Assembly (NCBI RefSeq): GCF_012584445.1
Contig: NZ_JABAHI010000008.1
Span: forward strand, 62,001 to 126,000
Length of the DNA stretch: 64,000 nucleotides
From: Olsenella sp. KGMB02461
GTDB taxonomy: Bacteria > Actinomycetota > Coriobacteriia > Coriobacteriales > Atopobiaceae
Reading direction: 5' to 3'
Made by a program: the position numbers and the translations under genes. Positions within the stretch are counted from its first letter, which is position 1; each line of letters opens with the position of its first letter. Positions 26,155 through 34,023 of the stretch are shown here, piece by piece. The notes beneath the pieces are model-generated. The model had not been told where the DNA came from and searched no databases. It saw only the letters and a program-made list of their open reading frames with translations.

Positions 26155-28246
26155 GTTCGAGCGCCACTTCACCTACCAGCCCGTTCCTGCCAACTCCGGA
26201 CCTGAAGTGGGGCATCCGGGCATGACGCTGGCGTTTGTCGGCAATCCCAATTGCGGCAAAACCACGCTCTTCAACGCCTATACGGGGGCCAAGCTCAAGA
26301 CCGCCAACTGGCCGGGCGTCACCGTGGAGGGCAAAGAGGGCGCCGCCACCTTCGAGGGTGTGGAGATCCGCCTCATCGACCTGCCAGGCACCTACTCTCT
26401 CACCAGCTACACCATGGAGGAAGAGGTAGCCCGCTCCTATGTGCTTTCCGGCGACGCCGACGCCATCATCGACGTGGTGGACGCCAGCTCCCTGGAGCGC
26501 TCCCTCTATCTCACGCTGCAGCTCATCGACCTGGGAAAACCCGTGGTGGTAGCCCTCAACATGATGGATGTGGTGCGCAAGCGCGGCATGGAGATCGACG
26601 TGCATCGCCTTGCCGAGACCCTGGGCTGCCCCGTCATCCCGGTCTCGGCCCGCAAGCGCGAAGGTCTGCAGCCCCTGCTCCACGCCGCCTACCATCACAA
26701 GGGCGCCCAGCACGATCCTTTCTGTCACGACCATGTGATAGACGACGGAATGGCCGAGAAACACCTCCACAACGTCATGGTCTACTCCCGTGAGTTGGAA
26801 GCCAAGATCGACCAGGTGCAGGCTGCCTTTTGCAAGGCCTATCCGGACTGTGAGAATCCTCGCTGGCATGCGGTGAAGCTTCTGGAAGGCGACGTGTCGG
26901 TGAAGCGGGACTTCCCGCTGGATCTGCCGGTGTTGGAGCATAGCCTCGAGGACGAGTTCATCAGCCAGCGCTACGACTTCATCTCCAGCGTGGTCAACGA
27001 GTGCGTCTTCAATCGCTCGGCCCGTGCCGAAGCCACCGACAAGGCAGACCGCATCCTTACCAACCGCATCTGGTCCATCCCGGTGTTCTTGCTCATCATG
27101 GCTGTCGTCTTTGGCCTCACCTTTGCGGTGGGCGACGCTATCAAAGAGGTGTTCCAAGGTTGGCTGGATGCCTTTAACGGCGGGGCGGGGGACGTCCTTG
27201 CCTCCATTGGGGCCTCTCCTGCGGTGGTGAGCCTGGTATGCGACGGCGTCATATCAGGGGTGGGCACGGTGCTCACCTTCCTGCCCAACATCTTCATCCT
27301 CTTCTGCGCCTTGGCGTTTTTGGAAGACTCTGGCTATATGAGCCGCGTGGCCTACGTCATGGACGGCATCATGGGTCGCTTGGGGCTTTCGGGCCGAGCC
27401 TTCATCCCCATGATCTTGGGCTTTGGCTGCACCGTGCCTGCCATCATGAGCTCTAGGACCTTGGAGTCAGTGCGCGACCGCCGCAGAGTCATGCTGGTGA
27501 CTCCGTTCATGAGCTGCTCGGCGCGCTTGCCCGTCTATGTGCTTTTCTCGGGCCTCTTCTTCGATGCCTATGCAGGTCTCGTGGCCTTCTCCATGTATGT
27601 GCTGGGAATTCTAGTGGCCTTGGCAGTGCTCAAGGTGATGTCTCTGACCGATAAGAGCGAAGAGCCTGCGGGCAGCATGCTCCTCATTGAGCTCCCAGAA
27701 TACAAGCTGCCAGACGCCCATACGGTGTGGATCTATGTATGGGATAAGGTCTGCGATTATGTGGAGCGTGCAGGCACGGTCATCTTTGCAGCCTCGGTCA
27801 TCATGTGGCTGCTGCTTAACTTTGGACCCACGGGCTATGTGGGAGAAGATGTGGCCAACTCGCTTGGCGCGGCTATTGGCAGGATATTGGTGCCCTTCCT
27901 CGCTCCCATCGGCGCCGGCGACTGGCGTCTGGCAGTGGCCCTGCTTGCTGGCATCTCGGCCAAGGAAGTGGTGGTGTCCTCGGTATCCGTGCTCTTTGGA
28001 GTGGCTGGCGATGCGGTGGGCAGCCAAGCGTTGCACAGTGCTCTGCTGGCCATTGGCTTTGGGCCGGCAAACGCCCTGGCCTTCATGGCCTTCTGCTTGC
28101 TCTATGTGCCCTGCATAGCCACCATAGCCACCATTCGCTCAGAGAGCCATTCGCGCAAATACGCCTGGTTTGCGGTGGCCTTCCAAGTGGCGGTGGCCTG
28201 GGTGATCTCCTTTGTCATCTACCAGATTGCGCGCCTGGCGATCTAA
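26147..28246 (+). CDS. feoB: Ferrous iron transporter FeoB
   Basis: A 699-residue protein. GTG 26147 follows AAGGAGG and overlaps feoA. The N-terminal G domain has G1 GNPNCGKTTLFN, G2 NWPGVTVE, G3 DLPGTYSL and G4 NMMD, then the GDI-like helical domain. The membrane part has two Gate domains (GYMSRVAYVMDGIMGRLGLSGRAFIPMILGFGCTVPAIMSSRTLE) and 8-10 helices to the end. It imports Fe(II) under low-oxygen conditions, consistent with an anaerobe. No separate feoC is seen. The gene is followed by a tRNA-Leu with its own promoter. Confidence 0.97.
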   Translation: MDKFERHFTYQPVPANSGPEVGHPGMTLAFVGNPNCGKTTLFNAYTGAKLKTANWPGVTVEGKEGAATFEGVEIRLIDLPGTYSLTSYTMEEEVARSYVLSGDADAIIDVVDASSLERSLYLTLQLIDLGKPVVVALNMMDVVRKRGMEIDVHRLAETLGCPVIPVSARKREGLQPLLHAAYHHKGAQHDPFCHDHVIDDGMAEKHLHNVMVYSRELEAKIDQVQAAFCKAYPDCENPRWHAVKLLEGDVSVKRDFPLDLPVLEHSLEDEFISQRYDFISSVVNECVFNRSARAEATDKADRILTNRIWSIPVFLLIMAVVFGLTFAVGDAIKEVFQGWLDAFNGGAGDVLASIGASPAVVSLVCDGVISGVGTVLTFLPNIFILFCALAFLEDSGYMSRVAYVMDGIMGRLGLSGRAFIPMILGFGCTVPAIMSSRTLESVRDRRRVMLVTPFMSCSARLPVYVLFSGLFFDAYAGLVAFSMYVLGILVALAVLKVMSLTDKSEEPAGSMLLIELPEYKLPDAHTVWIYVWDKVCDYVERAGTVIFAASVIMWLLLNFGPTGYVGEDVANSLGAAIGRILVPFLAPIGAGDWRLAVALLAGISAKEVVVSSVSVLFGVAGDAVGSQALHSALLAIGFGPANALAFMAFCLLYVPCIATIATIRSESHSRKYAWFAVAFQVAVAWVISFVIYQIARLAI

Positions 28247-28303
28247 GAAAGCCTTCGAGCGCAGACGGCCCCTCATAAAGTCCCAACTTTCTTAGATTGT
28301 CAC

Positions 28304-28331
28304 TTGCACTCAAGGGCGCCTATGCTATTAT
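28304..28331 (+). promoter_or_regulatory. Promoter of tRNA-Leu
   Basis: TTGCAC (28304-28309), a 16-base spacer and TATTAT (28326-28331) stand 19 bases before the tRNA 5' end. Confidence 0.65.
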
Positions 28332-28349
28332 TTCTTTCGCACCAAACCT

Positions 28350-28440
28350 GTCGGAGTGGCGGAATTGGCAGACGCGCTAGCTTGAGGTGCTAGTGACTGA
28401 CTAAAAGGTCGTGCGGGTTCAAGTCCCGCCTCCGACACCA
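28350..28440 (+). tRNA. tRNA-Leu (anticodon GAG)
   Basis: The acceptor GTCGGAG (28350-28356) pairs with CTCCGAC (28430-28436). Discriminator A is followed by an encoded CCA (28438-28440). The anticodon stem CTAGC/GCTAG encloses loop TTGAGGT, giving GAG. The long variable arm is typical of class II tRNA-Leu. Confidence 0.95.
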
Positions 28441-28448
28441 GGACATTC

Positions 28449-28478
28449 AACGTGGATCCTTTGGGGTCCACGTTTTTT
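28449..28478 (+). terminator. Terminator of tRNA-Leu
   Basis: AACGTGGA (28449-28456) pairs with TCCACGTT (28467-28474) and runs into a T6 tract. Confidence 0.85.
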
Positions 28479-28551
28479 GTTATTGTGGGACGATCGGCGT
28501 CTTTCCCACCTATCCTCTGCGCGCCTCGCAGCCGCAGTGTGAGGAGGCCTT

Positions 28552-30972
28552 ATGATCCTTGGCAGCAGCATCACCGCCGTCGATAAAGGCGACGGCCGCA
28601 TCAAGGCTTTCTCTGGGCTTACCACCGTCATCAAGATATTGTCTTTGGTGGATGACGCCATTGCAGGCTACGACTCTCATGGCAAGATCATCATCGCCAA
28701 CGGCAACCTGGCTGAGTTGACGGGACTTTCTCGACAGCAATTGATTGGCATGGATGTGAGCACGCTCTTTCTGCCGCTCACCGGCATTCCTAAGACCCAT
28801 GGGCGCTTACCCTTCCCTTTAGATGGGGAAGAGACGCCGCTCCTTTGCCGCAGGCCCAACCAAAACACCTGGACGCCGGTGCATGTGCGCGCCAAAGAGA
28901 TGGGCGATGACGGCTCGTTTCTCATGGTGGCGAGGCCCTTTGTAGAAAAGCCTGTGTCGGGAGACGCCGGAGCAGCAGAGCCCGAGCTGGCGGTGCCTCA
29001 TCTTTCGGCCAGCGACGTGCTGATCGACGCCGCGGTGGTGCCAGGCGAGGATCCGACTCCCTCGGGCATTGCAGTGAGCAATGCCGATCTCTATCAGGGC
29101 GCTGGAGTGCCAGATGACTCGGTGCCCAACGATGTGGTGCGCGTGATCCAGGAGATCGGGCGCGCGGCGGACACCGGCAATGCTTCCGGCGTGCACGACA
29201 TGCTGGTGCGCGAGCTGCGCAGCGCGGTGGATGCCGATGCCGCAGCCCTTTATATGGCCGGCTACGGCGGTTATGTGTTCAAGAGCTTCTCGGGAAAGCT
29301 GGGCGGCTCTCCCATGCCCACCTTTGTGGAGGGCAAGAACGCGGTAGTCTCTATCGCCTCTTCCCGCGGGCGCACGGCGAGCTTTGACCGTGTGCGGCAG
29401 GATGATGGCGAGATGGTCCTGGTGGACTCTGCCACTGGTAAGACCTACGAGGTCTCTGGGGCAGAAAACTTTCCCCTCACCTCGTTTTACGTGGTGCCTA
29501 TCATCTACAACCGCTCCACGGTGGCGGTGGCCGCGGTGGGTTGGACCACTCCCCATGGGCTGGGAGGCCACTCGGCAAAAGTGCTGGACATCTTGGCAGT
29601 TCACCATGCCAACGACCTGCTGACCGCCCAGGCGCTGGCTCTTACCTCGGCAAGCGAGAGGGTGCAGGACGTGGCCCATGAGAACCTCATGCATCTCGAA
29701 GAGCTTGACGACAAAGCCACTTTCCTAGACTATTGCCGAGCCTTCGAGGCCATGGCACAGGCCATCAACTGCCGCTTTGCCCCGGTCTTTCGCAACTTGC
29801 ACCAAAACACCAACTTCATCAAGAAGGCTGACGGCTCGTTGGTGGACTTCCCCTTCACCATCAACGACCTGGCTGACGACCGCACAGCCCCCGAGGTATA
29901 CGTGGGTCCGTTCTCCCATCACAAGGAGCTCTCAGACTGGCTTGCGCAAAACCATATCCAGCGCGACGGCTTTGTGGTAGTGGTGCGTCAGCTGCGAGAA
30001 GAGCGCAGGGCGTTCTTGGTGCTCTCGGACGTGTCGGACATTCCTCTGGGAAATCTGGAAATCACGCTGTACAAGCGCTTTGTGCAAGACGTCTTCCGCC
30101 AAGACCAGCTCCAACGCCAGCGCATCCAAAACTCCCTCATCGCCCATACACTGCAGCAGGGCATGGGAAACCACATGCAGCATGTGCAGGGCTTATCGGC
30201 ACAAGCCGTGTACAACTCGGCCACCGAGAGCGCCAACGTGGGCGGCGACTTCTACGATCTTCTGCGCCTTGAGAACCACCGCGCCTGCATCATCTTGGGC
30301 GATGTGGCGGGCAAAGGCGTGCAGGCAGCCAGCGTGTCGGCGGCGGTGCGCACCGCTTTGGGCACCTATGTGTGGGAAGGCATGGAGCCGGCGCATATGG
30401 TGCGTTCGCTCAACGACTTCTTCTTGGGATTCTCGCGCCTGGACTCTTTCGCCACCCTCTTCGTGGGCCTGCTGGATGTGAGGTCCGGCAAGCTCACCTA
30501 CTGCTCGGCAGGGCATCCCCCGGCGTTCTTGCTGCATCCCAAGGACAACCAGATGGAGCTCTTGAACGTGCAATCCGGCGTGGTGGGCGCATTCCGGGAG
30601 ATGGTCTTCAAAGACGGCATCGTGCAGCTTGAGCCTGGAGACGAGCTGGTGCTCTATACCGACGGCGTCACGGAGTCCCGCGACCCATCCGGCGTCTTCT
30701 TTGGCGAGACCGGCCTGCGCGAGACATTGGTGCGCGAGATGGACACGGACGTCCATGACATGGCCGACACCATCATGAACACCCTCTACGAATTTACCGG
30801 CGGTCGCCTAGACGACGACGTGGCCATTATGGCCCTGCGCTATAACGGGCTGGACGACGGCCCTGAAGACGAATCTTTGGATTCGGGCGCGGAGGGCAAA
30901 GGCACGGCGCCTGCCCTACGCGAAAGCCGCCAGAGTGCCCAAACTGGCGTCTCTGAAGGCGGGCGGCGGTGA
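28552..30972 (+). CDS. PAS-GAF-SpoIIE-type serine phosphatase (RsbU/P-like)
   Basis: An 806-residue signalling protein; ATG 28552 follows GAGGAGG. Residues about 25-135 are a PAS domain (ILSLVDDAIAGYDSHGKIIIANGNLAELTGLSRQQLIGMDVSTLF). The region about 190-350 is GAF-like (ELRSAVDADAAALYMAGYGG ... FYVVPIIYNRSTVAVAAVGW), with a second sensory-type block to about 500. The C-terminal PP2C domain has the metal ligands in ANVGGDFYDLL, GDVAGKGVQAASVSAAVR, LTYCSAGHPPAFLL and GDELVLYTDGVTES. Such enzymes dephosphorylate STAS antagonists and free a sigma factor. The natural target is the STAS-HATPase fusion at 32312. The stop overlaps the next gene by four bases. The residues GLSRQQ are coded over TTTCTCGACAG, one base off the dispersed word. 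Confidence 0.9.
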   Translation: MILGSSITAVDKGDGRIKAFSGLTTVIKILSLVDDAIAGYDSHGKIIIANGNLAELTGLSRQQLIGMDVSTLFLPLTGIPKTHGRLPFPLDGEETPLLCRRPNQNTWTPVHVRAKEMGDDGSFLMVARPFVEKPVSGDAGAAEPELAVPHLSASDVLIDAAVVPGEDPTPSGIAVSNADLYQGAGVPDDSVPNDVVRVIQEIGRAADTGNASGVHDMLVRELRSAVDADAAALYMAGYGGYVFKSFSGKLGGSPMPTFVEGKNAVVSIASSRGRTASFDRVRQDDGEMVLVDSATGKTYEVSGAENFPLTSFYVVPIIYNRSTVAVAAVGWTTPHGLGGHSAKVLDILAVHHANDLLTAQALALTSASERVQDVAHENLMHLEELDDKATFLDYCRAFEAMAQAINCRFAPVFRNLHQNTNFIKKADGSLVDFPFTINDLADDRTAPEVYVGPFSHHKELSDWLAQNHIQRDGFVVVVRQLREERRAFLVLSDVSDIPLGNLEITLYKRFVQDVFRQDQLQRQRIQNSLIAHTLQQGMGNHMQHVQGLSAQAVYNSATESANVGGDFYDLLRLENHRACIILGDVAGKGVQAASVSAAVRTALGTYVWEGMEPAHMVRSLNDFFLGFSRLDSFATLFVGLLDVRSGKLTYCSAGHPPAFLLHPKDNQMELLNVQSGVVGAFREMVFKDGIVQLEPGDELVLYTDGVTESRDPSGVFFGETGLRETLVREMDTDVHDMADTIMNTLYEFTGGRLDDDVAIMALRYNGLDDGPEDESLDSGAEGKGTAPALRESRQSAQTGVSEGGRR

Positions 30973-31970
30973 GCGTGACGGGCCTAAGCCGAGAAGAGCG
31001 CTGCCGCAAAGTGGTGCGAATCCTCTGGATCATCCTTATCCTCAACTGGGCAGTGGCGGCAGCCAAGTTCTTTTATGGTGCTGCTACAGGCTCGCTCTCC
31101 ATGCGCAACGACGGCATTGCGAGCGCCTTTGACGGCCTGTCCAACATCGTGGGCATCCTGGGCGTCAAGATGGCCTCCCAACCCCCTGACAAGGCCCATC
31201 CCTATGGCCACGCCAAGTTCGAGACCTATGCGTCGCTGGCTATCGGGGTCATGTTGGCGGTGGCTGCCTACAACCTCGCCGCCGACGGCATCCAAGCCCT
31301 TTTGGGCCACAGGAGCGCAGTGGAGGTCAACGGCGGCTCCTATGCGGTGATGGTGGGGACGCTCGTCATCAATCTGGCGGTCTCCTTTGTGGAGGGGCGC
31401 TTTGGCAAGCGTCTTGCCAGCGAGGTGCTTGTCGCAGATGCCCTCCATACTCGCTCGGACGCTTTTGTCACCATATCGGTCATCTTGGGCCTTGTGGCAG
31501 TGAGCTTGGGATACCCCATGGCTGACTCCCTGGTGGCTGTGATCGTGAGCGTCGCCATCGCCATCTCTGCGGTGGAAGTCTTTCGGGAAGCGGCTCGTAC
31601 CCTCTCGGACCATGCGGTATTGGAGGTCGAGCCGCTGCGGCAGGCAGCCTGCCAGGTGTCCGGCGTGCGCTCCGTGCACCATATCCGCACCCGCGGCACC
31701 GGGGGCGACGTCTTCGTAGACCTCCACCTCCTGGTTGACCCAGCCATGACGGTGGCCCATGCACACCAGATCGCCCAAGAGGTAGAGCGCGCAGTGCAGC
31801 AGGGATTTCCTGAAGTCTCCGATGTCATGGTGCATATCGAGCCAGACAATCCCCAAGAGCGTTTCGAGGGCTTGGCAGATGATCGCGTGCTCGGCGTGGC
31901 GGCCAACGGCTCCCTCACAGACGGCTTGGCCGATCTTCCTGCCGAGAAGGGCGGTCCTTCCCACCAGTGA
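30969..31970 (+). CDS. Cation diffusion facilitator family transporter
   Basis: A 333-residue inner-membrane antiporter exporting divalent metal (Zn, Fe or Mn; not resolvable here). GTG 30969 overlaps the phosphatase stop by four bases, so the two are translationally coupled. Six helices are visible. Metal-site residues lie in SMRNDGIASAFDGLSN (Asn/Asp variant of the common HxxxD of helix 2) and DALHTRSDAFVTI (HxxxD of helix 5). The HPYGHAKFETYASL loop is conserved. The cytosolic C-terminal ferredoxin-like domain is RTLSDHAVLEVEPLRQAACQVSGVRSVHHIRTR ... VHIEPD. The tail contains one TGCCGAGAAGG copy. Coupling to a stress-type phosphatase is unusual. Confidence 0.92.
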   Translation: MSVTGLSREERCRKVVRILWIILILNWAVAAAKFFYGAATGSLSMRNDGIASAFDGLSNIVGILGVKMASQPPDKAHPYGHAKFETYASLAIGVMLAVAAYNLAADGIQALLGHRSAVEVNGGSYAVMVGTLVINLAVSFVEGRFGKRLASEVLVADALHTRSDAFVTISVILGLVAVSLGYPMADSLVAVIVSVAIAISAVEVFREAARTLSDHAVLEVEPLRQAACQVSGVRSVHHIRTRGTGGDVFVDLHLLVDPAMTVAHAHQIAQEVERAVQQGFPEVSDVMVHIEPDNPQERFEGLADDRVLGVAANGSLTDGLADLPAEKGGPSHQ

Positions 31971-32040
31971 CTCGCTGCCTTGGAGGGGAGGGCTTCTCGG
32001 CAGCGAGAGGGAGGTCCAGCTCCTGCTGCCGAGAAGGAGC
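31940..32040. repeat. Three inverted copies of the dispersed word in 100 bases
   Basis: TGCCGAGAA at 31940-31948 is inside the CDF gene end. TTCTCGGCA at 31994-32002 sits in a perfect 9-base hairpin, CTCGCTGCC (31971-31979) with GGCAGCGAG (31999-32007), which starts at the stop codon. TGCCGAGAA at 32027-32035 lies in a 6-base hairpin, GCTCCT (32019-32024) with AGGAGC (32035-32040). This is the densest cluster of the word in the window. Confidence 0.75.
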
Positions 32041-32311
32041 GATTTCAGGAACCTATAAGAATTACTATGCTTTACAGTGAATGTGGGTTCTACAGGCGGG
32101 TATCAGAAACCCATATCAACGTTGAATATGCTTTCTCAAAATAACGGTAACAAACGCCGGGTTTTTGGACATATATTCACCGCTGGAATCATATAAAGTT
32201 GCAGGTTAATGGATTTATAGGTTAACAGTGGCCTAGTGAATTCTCTCCCTAAAAACGGGGATGCCTGTGTAGAGACATATCGCGTCTGGTGCAGCTACGA
32301 AAGGGGAGAGC
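32041..32311. other. AT-rich upstream region of the STAS-HATPase gene
   Basis: This stretch is AT-rich compared with its surroundings and has no gene. GGTTAA occurs twice with 10 bases between (32204-32209, 32220-32225). ATATAAAG near 32191 and CCTATAAGAATTACTAT near 32050 could be -10-like. The ribosome site AAAGGGGAGAG precedes ATG 32312. Confidence 0.4.
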
Positions 32312-33085
32312 ATGCTTATCGTCTCAGACTGCATGATGGTTCCCGTTCGTTCTGATATCAGCGTGCGAACGGCTCCTGAGCTCAAGGCCCATATCGAAGA
32401 GCTTATGAACGGCGGTTGCCATCGAATCATCTTGGATATGGACAGAGTTGACTACATCGATTCGGCAGGCATCGCGCTCATCCTGTCGCTCTCTCGCAAG
32501 ATGCGAGCCAAGGGCGGTCTTTTGACCTTGGTAAACGTCTCAGAGATGGTAAACCATATTTTGAGCGTAGGATGCTTGGTGCCCTTCATTCCTTGTTTGG
32601 CGAAACAGTCGGCAAAAGCTGCGGTGCCTGCATTGCCGGTAGGCTCTAAGCCTTCGAAGCGTCTTACGGTTCGTATCGAGCCAGATACCCTTCAAGGGGC
32701 GCGAGAGCGCCTGCGCGAGTTCTTGGAGGTGTTGCCCCTTTCCAGCAGCGAGCTCTATGACATCATCCTGGCTGCCGGCGAGGCTATGGGCAACTGTGTG
32801 CTTCATACAGATTCGGGCATCGGCTACCTTACCTGCGCCCTCTATCCTGACCGTTTGGTGATGGAAGCGGTGGACAGCGGCCCAGGGTTCGAGATCGCTC
32901 CGGATGTCGACCCTGTGGTGACTCTGGAGCATGGGCGCGGCATCAAGATCATGCGCCTGTTGTGCGACGACGTTGAGATTAAGAAAAAGCCCGTGGGCCA
33001 TGGCACCATCGTGCGGTTGGTTAAGATGCTGCAGCAGGGCGCTGAGCCGCTGGAAAAGGGCATGTTTGAGATTCTCTCTGCCTAG
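32312..33085 (+). CDS. STAS-HATPase fusion: anti-sigma antagonist joined to anti-sigma kinase
   Basis: A 257-residue protein with two domains normally found on separate proteins. Residues 1-105 are a STAS domain (RsbV/SpoIIAA type): NGGCHRIILDMDRVDYIDSAGIALILSLSRKM, with the expected phospho-acceptor Ser51. Residues about 116-245 are a GHKL/HATPase_c domain (RsbW/SpoIIAB type): N-box with Glu157, Asn161 and His165 (AAGEAMGNCVLHT), G1 box DSGPGFE (188-194) and G2 box HGRG (207-210). In partner switching the kinase phosphorylates the antagonist's Ser and, when it does not, is captured by it and drops the sigma factor. Having both in one chain would allow cis regulation. The SpoIIE phosphatase at 28552 is a likely partner. 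No sigma factor is adjacent. Confidence 0.9.
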   Translation: MLIVSDCMMVPVRSDISVRTAPELKAHIEELMNGGCHRIILDMDRVDYIDSAGIALILSLSRKMRAKGGLLTLVNVSEMVNHILSVGCLVPFIPCLAKQSAKAAVPALPVGSKPSKRLTVRIEPDTLQGARERLREFLEVLPLSSSELYDIILAAGEAMGNCVLHTDSGIGYLTCALYPDRLVMEAVDSGPGFEIAPDVDPVVTLEHGRGIKIMRLLCDDVEIKKKPVGHGTIVRLVKMLQQGAEPLEKGMFEILSA

Positions 33086-33145
33086 AGATCTCTCAAGCCT
33101 GTAGGGAAGCTGCAGCTTAGAGGGCATGCTGAGCGCCACTGCATC

Positions 33146-33323
33146 CCTACTAAGTACCATTTTGCGCCTACTAAGTACTTAGTAGGCCAATTTCGCCCAA
33201 AATCTGCGTCACTTTATATTTAAGTATTACATCACCCAAGCTCACAGAGTTGGTTTCATATTCAATTGTACTTAGTAGGCGCGTGCTAGAGGAGATGTAC
33301 GGAGGAAATGTACTTAGTAGGCG
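33146..33323. repeat. Second cluster of TACTTAGTAGGCG palindromic repeats
   Basis: Copies are at 33146-33157 (CCTACTAAGTAC), 33166-33187 (a perfect 22-base palindrome with left half GCCTACTAAGT), 33269-33281 and 33311-33323 (TACTTAGTAGGCG). The unit is the same as in 5899-6058, 27 kb away, and again lies between convergent transcripts. Confidence 0.8.
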
Positions 33324-33467
33324 GGAGGGCTGTCTCTCTTCTGCATCTTGGCCCTGCAGGTCCCACAGATCTCCTTTTTCATCGAGCCCTCCTGCCCCTA
33401 ATTCACAGCACACCTTTTTGTCCTACACGCCGAGATTCTCTTGGGGATAGAGGGTTTCAATCAAGAC

Positions 33468-33507
33468 AAAAGGGGCTGTACCAAAAAATACTTTTGATAC
33501 AGCCCCT
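33468..33507 (-). terminator. Terminator of the tRNA-Gln/Glu/Glu operon
   Basis: On the minus strand GGGGCTGTA pairs with TACAGCCCC around a T-rich loop and is followed by TTTTGTC. Confidence 0.8.
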
Positions 33508-33516
33508 TGCAACTTG

Positions 33517-33593
33517 TGGTAGCCCGTACCAGATTCGAACTGGTGATCTCCGCCTTGAGAGGGCGGCGTCCTGAACCGCTAGACGAACGGGCC
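33517..33593 (-). tRNA. tRNA-Glu (anticodon CTC), copy 1
   Basis: Read on the minus strand the acceptor GGCCCGT pairs with ACGGGCT (G-U first pair). Stem CCGCC/GGCGG encloses CTCTCAA, giving anticodon CTC. The T-arm has the GTTCGAATC consensus, and CCA is encoded (33517-33519). Confidence 0.95.
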
Positions 33594-33628
33594 ATAAAAA
33601 TGGGGCAGGGAAGCCCCAGGGAAATGCG

Positions 33629-33705
33629 TGGTAGCCCGTACCAGATTCGAACTGGTGATCTCCGCCTTGAGAGGGCGGCGTCCTGAACCGCTAGACGAAC
33701 GGGCC
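33629..33705 (-). tRNA. tRNA-Glu (anticodon CTC), copy 2
   Basis: Identical in sequence to the copy at 33517, with encoded CCA (33629-33631). The 35-base spacer between them contains a small GGGGC/GCCCC hairpin. Confidence 0.95.
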
Positions 33706-33717
33706 ATAACCCAAAAA

Positions 33718-33791
33718 TGGCTGAGCCAGAGAGAATCGAACTCCCATTGACGGAACCAGAATCCGCTGTCCTACCGTTAGACGATGGCTCA
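33718..33791 (-). tRNA. tRNA-Gln (anticodon CTG)
   Basis: On the minus strand the acceptor TGAGCCA pairs with TGGCTCA, discriminator G, encoded CCA. Stem GCGGA/TCCGT encloses TTCTGGT, giving anticodon CTG. It is the first gene of the three-tRNA transcript. Confidence 0.94.
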
Positions 33792-33825
33792 AGCTTTTGG
33801 GGCCGATTGCTCGGCGCGAGTAGTT

Positions 33826-33854
33826 ACTTTACGTCATGGGGCACGCTCGTGCAA
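33826..33854 (-). promoter_or_regulatory. Promoter of the tRNA cluster
   Basis: On the minus strand TTGCAC, a 17-base spacer and TAAAGT lie 35 bases before tRNA-Gln. Confidence 0.65.
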
Positions 33855-34023
33855 GCCTAAATTGGTCCAATAAGGCAATTTGGTGCAGGTTGTGAAGGCG
33901 CCTGCACAACCGTCACGGTTTTGTCGTGGGGTCTTAGCCGTTGCCCCTAGGCCTTGGAGCCAAGATGGCCATAATCCTATAACAGCATGGTATTGGGTGG
34001 TGCGGGTTGCAGAAGGGAGGGTT

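Larger units (their letters stand above)
33086..33516. other. Convergent gap with palindromes and tRNA terminator
   Basis: This 430-base gap separates the STAS-HATPase gene (+) from the tRNA cluster (-). It contains the second TACTTAGTAGGCG repeat cluster and, at its right end, the terminator of the tRNA operon. No protein gene is supported. Confidence 0.6.

Noticed and set aside
32204..32225. Double GGTTAA as a SigB-type promoter
   Set aside because: A GGGTAT partner at the right distance is not present; one direct repeat is too little.
33308..33574. Short + strand frame over the tRNA region
   Set aside because: It runs antisense through tRNA-Glu and a terminator and has no ribosome site.
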